From: CAYGAG01 sp964347765
Lineage (GTDB): Archaea; Thermoproteota; Bathyarchaeia; Bathyarchaeales; Bathycorpusculaceae
DNA: 64,000 bases
Direction: 5' to 3'
Assembly: GCA_964347765.1 (NCBI GenBank)
Contig: CAYGAG010000003.1
Span: forward strand, 31,958 to 95,957
The notes below the pieces were generated by a model. It was not told where the DNA came from. It was given only the letters and a program-made list of their open reading frames with translations, and made no database searches. Position numbers and translations under genes: made by a program. This document shows positions 43,973 to 51,981 of the stretch, piece after piece (the first letter of the stretch is position 1; every line of letters begins with the position of its first letter).

Positions 43973-44220
43973 TTCTAGAACCTAAGACATCTATAGAAAC
44001 AGAAGGTGAAGATAAAGACACAGCTTGGAACTGTCGAAAGTGAAGGAATTCGTAGGCTGCAGCAGGGGCAAGGTTCTTTCTGAAGTATATCGCCTGAAAA
44101 AAATGTGCGAACGAAGGGGGTGTATTTCGATGTGTCAGATGCACATAATGTATGCGCTTTCCGCAAGTAATAAAGCCTGAGAATGAAACAATTGACCTGT
44201 TGATTTGGAAGGTGTCGTGA

Positions 44221-44640
44221 GTGGGCGATTATGCAAAAGAAAGTGAACTTGTAGCTTACTGTGGCATTTATTGTAGGTTGTGTGACTATTTCACCGGAAG
44301 AATTCGGAATGCTGCTAGGGATCTACTGGATATCACTCGAAAACATGCTGAGTTGAAGCTTTTTGCCGAGACGTCTAAGGCTTTTGATTATGAGGATTTC
44401 GTTAAGAGTCTGGAGTGGCTTTCCAAGGAAACATCTCCTTGTGTTGGAGGATGTAAAGGAGGCGGAGGTTGGGAAGACTGTCCGTTTCGGAAGTGCTGCG
44501 TTGAGAAAGGATTGAGATTCTGCTGTGAATGTAGTGAATTTCCTTGTGAAGTTCTAGAGAAGAATCCGAAACGTATTGAAGAATTGAACGAAATCAAGAA
44601 GATGGGGTTGGAAAGCTGGATTGCAAAGAGGCTCGATTAG
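44221..44640 (+). CDS. DUF3795 Cys-rich protein
   Basis: 139 residues. YCGIYCRLCDYFTGR at the N-terminus and CVGGCKGGGGWEDCPFRKCC, FCCECSEFPCEVLEK later are the DUF3795 pattern, probably binding zinc or an Fe-S cluster. The function is unknown. GTG start at 44221 with GGTG six bases upstream. A second DUF3795 protein is encoded at 46577. Confidence 0.88.
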   Translation: MGDYAKESELVAYCGIYCRLCDYFTGRIRNAARDLLDITRKHAELKLFAETSKAFDYEDFVKSLEWLSKETSPCVGGCKGGGGWEDCPFRKCCVEKGLRFCCECSEFPCEVLEKNPKRIEELNEIKKMGLESWIAKRLD

Positions 44641-44789
44641 ACTCTTGTTTATGGAGCAAAGAAGCAACATTGTCAGCAGTCTTAGCTGCTCTGGAAATCG
44701 TGTGCTAGCAGCAGATTTATTTGTAAAATAGCGGATAGTTCAGTTAATTGTAGTGTTTAGCGCTACGTGCGTGCTGAGGTGAAGAGCTA

Positions 44790-45620
44790 GTGTGTCTCGG
44801 TCTAATGAAGGAGCAATGGGATATCGCGATAGTCTTGGATGCTTGCAGATATGATTTCTTTAAACAGGTTTACAAGGAGTATTTGCCATCAGGGAAGTTA
44901 GAAAAAAGGATCGGTGCTTCGGACACATTCGACTGGCTGCAATCAGTCTTCAATGGAAGTGGGACGAGTGACACAATATATGTTAGTGCGCACCCGGGAA
45001 TCAATGGCAAGGGTGTTCGATGGGGAGCTTTCAATGCAAAGGAAAAATTCTACAAAGTGTATGATGCTTGGTTGAGCGCGTGGAATTGGAATGTGGGTTC
45101 ATCCATCCCTGATAAAGTTGCCAAGGTTGCTGTTAAGGCCATATGCAAACATCCCCATAGGAAAACGATAATTCACTTTATACAACCTCACTTTCCTTAT
45201 AGAAAGGCGCCATGCCCATCAACATACTTCGACCTGAAACGAGCAAAAAGAAATCCAAAGCTAGGAATCTTGCTTGAGAGACTGCTCAGAGATCTGATCG
45301 ACTCATTGGACATCAACCTTTCAAGATTTAGGATCGCGTACTGGAAACTAAAAAAGGTCCTAAGGCTCAACTTTCTCGAAGATCTGAACGAGATTTACTG
45401 GAGAACGTACTCTATTGAAGACCTCAAATATTTCTACAGAGATAATCTGAAATGGGTGCTGGAATCCGTGGCAAAAATTGTTGATCGGTTTGAAGACTTG
45501 CGAATTGTGATAACCTCTGACCATGGTGAGGCTTTCGGCGAGAATGGGGAATTTTTCCATTTGTACAGAACAAGGAACCCGATAGTCAGACTGGTCCCAT
45601 TCTGGCATAATGGAGTATAG
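44790..45620 (+). CDS. Alkaline-phosphatase/sulfatase superfamily protein
   Basis: 276 residues. IVLDACRYDFFKQVYKEY (metal Asp and catalytic region), IIHFIQPHFPYRKAP and ITSDHGEAFGENGEFFHLYR are motifs of the sulfatase/phosphoglycerol-transferase fold, similar to proteins of archaeal cell-surface glycan loci. No signal peptide. GTG 44790 has GAGGTGA seven bases upstream. The C-terminus is short compared with relatives that end in a strand after the last metal-binding segment, but no frameshift is evident. Confidence 0.82.
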   Translation: MCLGLMKEQWDIAIVLDACRYDFFKQVYKEYLPSGKLEKRIGASDTFDWLQSVFNGSGTSDTIYVSAHPGINGKGVRWGAFNAKEKFYKVYDAWLSAWNWNVGSSIPDKVAKVAVKAICKHPHRKTIIHFIQPHFPYRKAPCPSTYFDLKRAKRNPKLGILLERLLRDLIDSLDINLSRFRIAYWKLKKVLRLNFLEDLNEIYWRTYSIEDLKYFYRDNLKWVLESVAKIVDRFEDLRIVITSDHGEAFGENGEFFHLYRTRNPIVRLVPFWHNGV

Positions 45621-46039
45621 ATGCACGCCCTCAAGATCTCTACTCTAGGATACGGTGCTTGATTCGTAGCTTGAACACAGGCTTCTTAGGACTTGTTCTG
45701 ACCGAAGGCGAGATTGATGAGATCAGTTTTCATGAGGAGAAGGTTGAAGGAGAAAGGAGAGAATGAAGAAAACTGCCTTGTACCTTCTCCTCACACATCT
45801 GCCAATATCTATCCTATGACGTGCTTATAGTGCTACGCTTTAGAACAGAAAGTTCTATTCATTAGAACAACAACCCTATAGATTCTGGCAAGAATCTCTG
45901 AACCCTCAATTCAACTTGAGATCTCCTCACCGTTACAAGAGTAGGAAGAAAAACTCCGCTTGCGAACCTTTCGTATGGTCAATCAAGCGGAAATATCAAC
46001 GCAAGAACAAGAATGGCTAGAAACTTCGGAGAAAACGCA
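45621..46039. other. Gene-free stretch
   Basis: No gene recognised. The purine-rich run AGGAGAAGGTTGAAGGAGAA near 45735 is answered by CCTTCTCCTCAC near 45783, giving a possible stem. Confidence 0.3.
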
Positions 46040-46147
46040 TTAGTGAGGTTGGTCCTGATACCACTTGAGAATCTCCTCGATGGCCCGAGGAGAGTAGCCT
46101 GTTTCGCTAAGCATTTTTCTGATCACGCCGAATTCACCTTCCTCCAT
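46040..46147 (-). CDS. Microprotein of 35 residues, GYSxxAIxEIxKWY type
   Basis: ATG at 46147 to TAA at 46040. The product is MEEGEFGVIRKMLSETGYSP followed by RAIEEILKWYQDQPH. It shares the core GYS-x-x-AI-x-EI-x-KWY with the short protein at 4101-4217, although one is acidic and the other basic outside the core. GAAGGGAA precedes the start, and a GATATTAAAG TATA-like box lies about 40 bases upstream. Function unknown; the pair is too short for standard gene calling. Confidence 0.55.
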   Translation of the reverse strand: MEEGEFGVIRKMLSETGYSPRAIEEILKWYQDQPH

Positions 46148-46576
46148 TGTTATTCCCTTCTTCAGTGTAGACGGACTCTTTAATATCGGTTATTCTCAAT
46201 TCATACTGCAACACTGTAGAAGAGGCAAGAGAAGCACAAACAGCTTCTATAAGTTGTCAGTGCATCTGAGATTAGCAGGGATCTTGGGAGGAAGAGGGCA
46301 CGATTTTCGTCCCGTACCCCCCCCCCTTCCCTAGGGGGGAGAAGAGAAGAGCCAGCTAACAAATATGTCGCGCCGGCGGATTAAGCGATCTTGGAGGCGC
46401 TATATGGAAACACTTGGATTTCGCTGACTGAACTATAACGCGCGCCCCAGAAGCTTGTGTTTAGGCATATGGCATATGCGCGTTTTGAAGTTTAGGATAG
46501 GTTCAAAAACTGTCAGACAATTACTCTCATGTGCGCATGTTCAAGAAAGTTGTGAATCAGCAAAAGACAAAAAAGT
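46148..46576. other. Gene-free stretch with C10 tract and hairpins
   Basis: No gene. Ten consecutive C (46317-46326) followed by TTCCCTA and six G (46334-46339) can form a strong C/G stem. GCATATGGCATATGC at 46465-46479 is a near-palindromic doublet. CGCGCG-type tracts occur at 46440 and 46477. Confidence 0.4.
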
Positions 46577-47077
46577 GTGAAAGATGACCTTGTAGTGAAC
46601 GGTGATTCCATCTTGGTTAACAGAAATCTGGTAGGAAGATGCGGCCTTTATTGTGGAGCATGTGGAATATTTAGAGCGTACAAGGATGGGGGAGAGTATC
46701 GTGAACGGTTGGCAGATTTCTTCAAGTGCTCTCCGGAAAAAGTGCGTTGTGAAGGCTGTCAAGCTCTAACTCCAGAATGTTGGGGCAACGACTGTAAGAT
46801 CGTCAGATGCCTAAATGCTAAGGGGCTGCAATTCTGTTACGAATGTTCAGACTACGAGAGTCACACATGTGAAAAATTCGAAAAATTCTCAAGAGACTAC
46901 TTGGAAGAGGACGATGTTGACCTAAGAGCTAGTTTGGCAAGAATTAAAGCTGGCGACGTTGATCAGTGGTTAAAGGAGTCCAGAGAGAAATTCCGTTGCT
47001 CGTATTGTGGCAAACCTTTGCCAACCAACTCATTTAGGAAAAAATGCTATCACTGCGGCAAAGAACTTTCATGTTGA
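46577..47077 (+). CDS. DUF3795 protein with C-terminal zinc ribbon
   Basis: 166 residues. RCGLYCGACGIFRAYKDGGE, VRCEGCQALTPECWGNDCKI and GLQFCYECSDYESHTCEKFE form the DUF3795 domain. It is extended by a zinc ribbon CSYCGKPLP ... CYHCGKELSC, which the shorter paralogue at 44221 lacks. Zinc or Fe-S binding is likely and the role unknown. GTG start at 46577. Sits just before the PP-loop thiouridylase-like gene and may be co-transcribed. Confidence 0.86.
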   Translation: MKDDLVVNGDSILVNRNLVGRCGLYCGACGIFRAYKDGGEYRERLADFFKCSPEKVRCEGCQALTPECWGNDCKIVRCLNAKGLQFCYECSDYESHTCEKFEKFSRDYLEEDDVDLRASLARIKAGDVDQWLKESREKFRCSYCGKPLPTNSFRKKCYHCGKELSC

Positions 47078-47142
47078 ATTGTGCTTCAAATAGACATCCT
47101 AACCATACACGCGTGCGCATCGAGCAATATGGATGATTGCCT

Positions 47143-48123
47143 ATGAAGGCTCTTGCCTTGCTGTCAGGAGGATTGGATAGCACATTAGCAGTTAGGCTGA
47201 TCCAAGAGCAGGATATAGATGTAGTCGCAGTAAATTTCGCATCTCCTTTCTGTCTTTTTGGGTGAGGCGAATGTGGTGCAGCCGGAATAGCAAAGCAACT
47301 CCAAATACCGCTCAAAACTATCAGTCTAGGCGAAGAATATCTCAGAATGGTGAGGGAACCAAAGCATGGCTATGGAAAGAATATGAATCCTTGCATAGAC
47401 TGCAGGATTCTCATGTTAAAGAAAGCGCAGAATTACGCAGATGAAATAGGTGCTTCTTTTCTGTTTACTGGCGAGGTTCTCGACGAAAGACCAATGTCCC
47501 AACACAGCAGAGCATTAGTCACCATTGAGAAGGAGGCTGGATTGGAAGGAAGGATCGTAAGACCCTTATCTGCAAAGCTACTGCCAATGACTGAAGCGGA
47601 AAAGAAAGGGTGGATTGACAGAGAGAAACTGTTAAGCATAAAAGGGAGATCGAGAAAGAAACAGATTGAACTTGCCAAGGAACTTAACGTCAAGGACTAC
47701 CACTGCCCAGCTGGTGGATGCTTGTTGACGTACAAAGAGTATGCAACAAAAATTCGGGACTTGTTTGAACACAAGAAGAAAATAGGGATGAAAGATGTTC
47801 TTCTCTTGAAGATTGGCAGACATTTCAGGTTTGAGGACAACAGAATAATTGTTGGTCGGAATAGAACCGAGAATGAACAATTACGAGACCTAAAAGATGT
47901 CAATGATTATTATTTCGAGGTCCCAGGTTGTGGAAGTCCTCTAACCATACTTCAAGGCCCCAAAAAAGAAAAGGCGATAGAAACAGCGGCTGCATTGACT
48001 GCACGTTATTCAGATTCAGAAAAGAAGCGAATCACAGTAACGTATGGACGGCAAGAAATGGATAAGTCAATCACAGCATCAAAATTTAGCAATGAAGATA
48101 TAGAGAAGTTGAGAATAAGATAA
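47143..48123 (+). CDS. PP-loop tRNA-thiouridylase-like (ThiI/MnmA-related) gene with an in-frame TGA at codon 41
   Basis: Starts MKALALLSGGLDSTLAVRLI with the PP-loop SGGLDS. Codon 41 is TGA (47263-47265) in the Cys-containing segment SPFCLFG-stop-GECGAAG; beyond it the same frame continues for 285 codons with all later motifs: EPKHGYGKNMNPCIDCRILM, YHCPAGGCLLTYKEYATKIR. Relatives use ATP to activate tRNA for sulfur insertion, with the cysteines as sulfur carriers or cluster ligands. A CGA to TGA change (C to T) is the simplest cause. It may be a fresh nonsense mutation, an assembly error, or readthrough. An internal start would lose the PP-loop. Confidence 0.8.
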
Positions 48124-48179
48124 TCTTGGAGTTTCCAGTCGAAACGTTATTCTGGAAGTTATGGTGCGCACGCCGTCAC

Positions 48180-48578
48180 TTATCGTTCTGAGATTCCTAT
48201 GCAGTTTTCGCCTTTTCCTATGCATCCTATGACGCAGTAGAACTCAGATGGTTCGCCACCTATCGCTTCGAAGCCGTGTTCCTCGTTGGCTGGGAAGTAG
48301 GCTACATCGTCCTTCTCGATTATTCTGCCTTGACTTAAGCCTGTTATCTTCAGGCGACCCCTCATGACAGCAATCTCCTGCTCCCACGGATGTTTATGTG
48401 GAGCAAGGAACCCTCCTGCATCTATGACAAAGTAACGGAGCGCGAAGTTGTGTAGATACTCCTCGCCACCAGTCCTTTTCTCAGAGATCCATCTTATCGT
48501 GACTCCTTCCGCATCAGTTCCATATGCTTCCTTCACATCATACTCCTTAAGCTCTCTGACCTTTCTAATTATCACCAT
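48180..48578 (-). CDS. Cupin-domain protein
   Basis: 132 residues, a single cupin barrel: GGFLAPHKHPWEQEIAVMRG carries the His-x-His-x4-Glu motif 1, and VAYFPANEEHGFEAIGG the motif 2 His. Metal binding is expected. A typical small sensor or enzyme; function unknown. ATG 48578 fits the GGAG at nine bases; the frame starts with TTG three codons earlier. Confidence 0.85.
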   Translation of the reverse strand: MVIIRKVRELKEYDVKEAYGTDAEGVTIRWISEKRTGGEEYLHNFALRYFVIDAGGFLAPHKHPWEQEIAVMRGRLKITGLSQGRIIEKDDVAYFPANEEHGFEAIGGEPSEFYCVIGCIGKGENCIGISER

Positions 48579-48617
48579 CTTTCTCAACTCCTGCTGTAGG
48601 AGGTTGATGGGAGGAAC

Positions 48618-48971
48618 CTATATAGTTATAACTGTCTTGGCTGAAGCTGCAGTTTCCAAGAAGGTAGCGTATCCCACGACTTTAATTCTATTCTCTAAGT
48701 TTTCTTTTGTTAAGCCACGTTTTCTCATTGCCTGCTCACAGACGTAGAACTCTACCTTCTCATTTTGGGTCAGAATACGGAGTCTTCTTCCGATCTCCTG
48801 ACCAATTTTCGCAGATGCACCTTTCTTGGCCGACACTGCGGCATCAGCAAAAAAGAAGACCGCGGCATTCATGTTCATGGTTGTTGCTGTCTCCACCATG
48901 TAGAGGAGTGAGGACAGGCGGCCCCCCTCTTCAGGTCCCCAGCCGTACAGAAAAACGATTTGCGGTTTCAC
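48618..48971 (-). CDS. DsrE-family sulfur-carrier protein
   Basis: 117 residues: GWGPEEGGRLSSLLYMVETA, MNAAVFFFADAAVSAKKG and KVEFYVCEQAMRKRGLTKEN, with the conserved Cys in the last, are the DsrE/TusD fold. It relays persulfide sulfur. GTG start with GGTGA five to six bases upstream. It follows the dsrC-like gene by twelve bases on the same strand, the pairing typical of sulfur relay systems. Confidence 0.87.
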   Translation of the reverse strand: MKPQIVFLYGWGPEEGGRLSSLLYMVETATTMNMNAAVFFFADAAVSAKKGASAKIGQEIGRRLRILTQNEKVEFYVCEQAMRKRGLTKENLENRIKVVGYATFLETAASAKTVITI

Positions 48972-48983
48972 CTTTGATCACCT

Positions 48984-49304
48984 TCAACAACCCGATGCGA
49001 TACATAGAGTTCTCGGCAAACCGCCAATCTTGCATATTACCCCACGAGCGCTGCTTCTTCCCCTTTTGAACATATTATCCAGCTGCCTACTGCTGATCTT
49101 CAAATGTTCTCTGATAGTTTTGAACATAGGTAGTGAGCCCCATTCTGAGTAGTATGCTCTGACGAAATGTATAGCTTGCATATGCAGCTCAGTCAATCTT
49201 ATGTTAAATTGATCTTCAGTAATCTTCGTGGCCAAGGCATAACTCCATAGATCAGGATCTTTCAAGAAGCCTTCTTCATCAAGAGCACTTTTCCCTTCGA
49301 TCAT
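48984..49304 (-). CDS. dsrC: DsrC/TusE-family sulfur-transfer protein
   Basis: 106 residues. DEEGFLKDPDLWSYALATKI is the family signature, followed by LHMQAIHFVRAYYSEWGSLP. The C-terminal arm VICKIGGLPRTLC carries the two redox cysteines ten residues apart as in DsrC, but an IASGC extension adds a third Cys beyond the usual end. DsrC carries trisulfide sulfur between sulfite reductase and membranes or in tRNA thiolation (TusE). No dsrAB is in the window, so a TusE-like or general persulfide role is likely. Confidence 0.9.
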   Translation of the reverse strand: MIEGKSALDEEGFLKDPDLWSYALATKITEDQFNIRLTELHMQAIHFVRAYYSEWGSLPMFKTIREHLKISSRQLDNMFKRGRSSARGVICKIGGLPRTLCIASGC

Positions 49305-49410
49305 AACCGGTACATTCCACTGAAAGAAGAATAGTCAGACTGCAACATATACGCGCGTGTCATAATTACAGAAAAAACAGTTGATTGGCATTCCGCCAAA
49401 GTGTCCAGGA

Positions 49411-49755
49411 TTATCCTCCTGCAACGAGCGGGGCAATAACTATTTCTGGATGGTCAATAGGTTTTTTCTTGATGGTCTCCAAAATTCTTCCTTTCGAGAA
49501 AACTACAATGTCATTGAATATATGATATTCTTCTATGTTCTTGTTTTTATTAGCTTGGGAGAATTTCTCGCTAATCTTTTCCAAAATATCTCTGTACAAA
49601 GATTTATCACTCAAGTGAATCGTTTCCTCTCTTTGATCAGTAGGTAAACCAAAAAGCTCCATGGTTCTGTCAAGATATCTTATTTTGACTTTCATATTTT
49701 CACTAGTTCTATCTATAACCACATCTTCCCCAAATTCTTTACTTATATCCGTCAT
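49411..49755 (-). CDS. MoaD/ThiS-like ubiquitin-fold sulfur carrier or protein modifier
   Basis: 114 residues with a beta-grasp fold (MKVKIRYLDRTMELFGLPTD, KNIEEYHIFNDIVVF, HPEIVIAPLVAGG) ending in Gly-Gly, the group activated by E1-like enzymes. It could supply sulfur as thiocarboxylate for molybdopterin or 2-thiouridine, or be attached to proteins like archaeal SAMPs. Its ATG overlaps the end of fdhD (ATGA), and an E1 gene lies 0.9 kb upstream on the same strand. Confidence 0.88.
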   Translation of the reverse strand: MTDISKEFGEDVVIDRTSENMKVKIRYLDRTMELFGLPTDQREETIHLSDKSLYRDILEKISEKFSQANKNKNIEEYHIFNDIVVFSKGRILETIKKKPIDHPEIVIAPLVAGG

Positions 49756-50582
49756 ATCAGTCGTTGTTCAGTTTGTCCTGTTAGGGATTTGGGGGCTTTC
49801 ACTCTCTTGGGGTGACTATAAACATTCATCCTTTGTCCTCTGACAAAACAGATCAGTGTGACTCCCGTTTTTGTGGCAGCATCTACTCCTGACAAAATTG
49901 GACCTGCGATGGAAGCCACGATGGGTATCCCTACACGGGCAGCTTTCAGTACCATGTTGGCTGGCTGCCTACCACTACTTGCTATGATACAATTGGAAAA
50001 GTCAACCTCTTTTTCTGCAGCTGCGCCAATGACCTTGTCTACCGCGTTATGCCTGCCAACATCTTCTGCGAATGCCATCGATTTTTCCTTGTGAAAAATC
50101 GCGGCTGAGTGTGTACCGCCAGTCAATTTGAACAGGACAGATTTTTCGTTGAGAACTTTCACAAATCCCAGAATTTCTTCCGCCTTAACCATGTAATTAG
50201 AGTTGACAAAGGGTCTGACAACTCGGTCGCTCAGAGAAAGAAAGTCTTCACCCGTTGACCCGCAGAAGGAATCCACTATTGTGATGGTTTTAACCGCTTT
50301 TATCCGAGTTTCGACCTTTCGGCTGCAATTCACTCTTACATTGTTCTCTTTCACTTGGACGCCGATTATTTCTTCAATCGATTTTACTATGCCTTGGCTG
50401 AGAAGCCATCCAACACCTAACTCTCTCAATTGTGCCGGTGAAGAAAACAGAGTTACCACACGTTGACCATTCACGTAAATATTAACTGGAACCTCAGTTG
50501 CTATGAGCTCTTCTACGACCTTCGCACGTTTTTTGCGCAAATTAATCTTCTTAATCCTTAATTCAACACTCGGTGAGAGCAT
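49752..50582 (-). CDS. fdhD: FdhD sulfurtransferase for formate dehydrogenase/molybdoenzyme maturation
   Basis: 276 residues. ELGVGWLLSQGIVKS, VDSFCGSTGEDFLSL (catalytic-loop Cys), FKLTGGTHSAAIFH, AFAEDVGRHNAVDKVIG and SSGRQPANMVLKAARVGIPI are the FdhD motifs. It transfers sulfur to the bis-molybdopterin cofactor. The loop has one Cys (FCGST) where E. coli FdhD has CxxC. GAGGAGG is a perfect ribosome site. Coupled to the MoaD-like gene by ATGA. Confidence 0.94.
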   Translation of the reverse strand: MLSPSVELRIKKINLRKKRAKVVEELIATEVPVNIYVNGQRVVTLFSSPAQLRELGVGWLLSQGIVKSIEEIIGVQVKENNVRVNCSRKVETRIKAVKTITIVDSFCGSTGEDFLSLSDRVVRPFVNSNYMVKAEEILGFVKVLNEKSVLFKLTGGTHSAAIFHKEKSMAFAEDVGRHNAVDKVIGAAAEKEVDFSNCIIASSGRQPANMVLKAARVGIPIVASIAGPILSGVDAATKTGVTLICFVRGQRMNVYSHPKRVKAPKSLTGQTEQRLI

Positions 50583-50654
50583 GAAACCTCCTCAAACTAA
50601 TAGTTCTTATGCGGCGAAATACACAAGTCATAAAAACACTCTACACAGTTTCCG

Positions 50655-51695
50655 TTACTTCGTCTCAACATCCAAGAGTTTCATAATACTGTTATAGATG
50701 TCTAGAGCTTCTTTTTCGCTAGTGACGTTTTTTATTAGCGTTCTACCTCCCTTGAAGAGGCTGACTTCTGCATCATTGTGTTTAAGCACTACAACAAGGG
50801 ATGACTTTAACAGTACATTGAAGCACTCGCTTAAGCGATTGTATACAGCGTCAACGCTCAGTGTTAAAGGTTTTCTGGGATTGATATTCACTGTGTCTCG
50901 TCCGCATAACCAAACCAGCCGTTCAGCTACTTCCATGCCTTTCTTTCCTCTGACTGTTCCGCAAACTGAGCATTTTGGATTTTTGAAAACATCAACTTTG
51001 GCTATGGTCATGTCATAAAAGTCACATATTAATAAGATATTTTTGAGCGTGTCTCCTATTACGGCAAGCAATTTTATGGCTTCCATCGCTTCCATTGTCC
51101 CTATAATTCCTGTTGTCGCACCGAGCACCCCGCGAGTCTCACAAGTAAGCAAGTAACGGTCGTCCAAGTCTGGGAAGACACACCTTAGACACGGTGTTTC
51201 TGGAGAGTTGAAGACAGACAGATATCCTTCAATTCCTATGGCAGCTGCATAAACGTAAGGAATTCCTTTCTCCACACATACTCTGTTAATCAGATAACGC
51301 GTATGTATGTTATCCAGTCCATCAACAACGCAATCAACTCCTTCAAGAATTCTATCAACATTGCTCTTTCTAACATTCTCTGGTATGGGATCAACACGGA
51401 TTTCTGGATTTATCTCCTTGACTCGTCTCGCGGCAGACTCAACCTTAGGAAATCTTATGTCGTCAAGAGTATAGAGTACTTGTCGATGCAAGTTGTCCAA
51501 TTCTACGGTGTCTTGGTCCACTAATCGTAAATATCCTACGCCTGCCAAGGACAAGTATTGAGTTGCTGAGCTCCCAAGCCCACCCAATCCGATAACTGCA
51601 ACTTTCGAACGTCTCAGCTTTTCTTGTCCTTCACGCCCAAGCTCGGGAAGGACAAACTGCCTCTTGTAATATTCATTCGGATCAAAGCGGATCAT
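50655..51695 (-). CDS. E1-like MoeB/ThiF/UbaA adenylyltransferase
   Basis: 346 residues: VAVIGLGGLGSSATQYLSLA (ATP), RLVDQDTVELDNLHRQVLY, VDGLDNIHTRYLINRV, CLRC and CSVC (zinc), TCETRGVLGATTGIIGTM (candidate thioester Cys). The last 90 residues form an extra domain beyond MoeB. It would adenylate the C-terminal GG of the MoaD-like protein encoded two genes downstream. GGTGA is well placed before ATG. Together with TtuA this resembles the thermophile TtuB-TtuC-TtuA tRNA thiolation set. Confidence 0.9.
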   Translation of the reverse strand: MIRFDPNEYYKRQFVLPELGREGQEKLRRSKVAVIGLGGLGSSATQYLSLAGVGYLRLVDQDTVELDNLHRQVLYTLDDIRFPKVESAARRVKEINPEIRVDPIPENVRKSNVDRILEGVDCVVDGLDNIHTRYLINRVCVEKGIPYVYAAAIGIEGYLSVFNSPETPCLRCVFPDLDDRYLLTCETRGVLGATTGIIGTMEAMEAIKLLAVIGDTLKNILLICDFYDMTIAKVDVFKNPKCSVCGTVRGKKGMEVAERLVWLCGRDTVNINPRKPLTLSVDAVYNRLSECFNVLLKSSLVVVLKHNDAEVSLFKGGRTLIKNVTSEKEALDIYNSIMKLLDVETK

Positions 51696-51763
51696 CCGAA
51701 ATCACCTTGCTTGCATTCCATTTCGTTTACCCCTAGCATTCAATTGTTTCTGTCTAGAGTCTA

Positions 51764-51952
51764 CTAAGAACTGGAACATTCACGATGACATATGCATTTG
51801 ATCTCTTCGATCGAAAACTCCAAATCCCCAAGCATGTCTTCAACCTCTTCGGAACCTCTTGTCGTCCTTTTCTCCAAAAGGCTTCTTCCACACCTTTTCT
51901 GAAGCTTTCGTATTTTCTCCGCTGTCTCCCGACCTTGCTTTCCATTAGCCAT
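51764..51952 (-). CDS. Small protein with C-terminal cysteines in the sulfur-transfer operon
   Basis: 62 residues from ATG 51952 (GGAG five bases upstream; the frame is open from 51970). Helical, charged (GRETAEKIRKLQKRCGRSLL, EEVEDMLGDLEFSIEEIKCI) and ending CICHRECSSS. Encoded between ttuA (29 bases away) and the E1 gene on the same strand. No family recognised; the C-x-C-x3-C tail could carry sulfur or metal. Confidence 0.55.
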   Translation of the reverse strand: MANGKQGRETAEKIRKLQKRCGRSLLEKRTTRGSEEVEDMLGDLEFSIEEIKCICHRECSSS

Positions 51953-51981
51953 CAACACTCCAAAGACCATAATGTTCGGAA

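Noticed and set aside
45700..45780. TGATGAG near 45709 as the C box of a C/D small RNA
   Set aside because: No matching D boxes (CTGA) and second C' box at the right distances.
47263..47265. TGA as a selenocysteine codon
   Set aside because: No convincing SECIS-like hairpin was seen nearby and no Sec machinery is in the window; a C to T nonsense change is simpler. Kept only as an open possibility in the finding.
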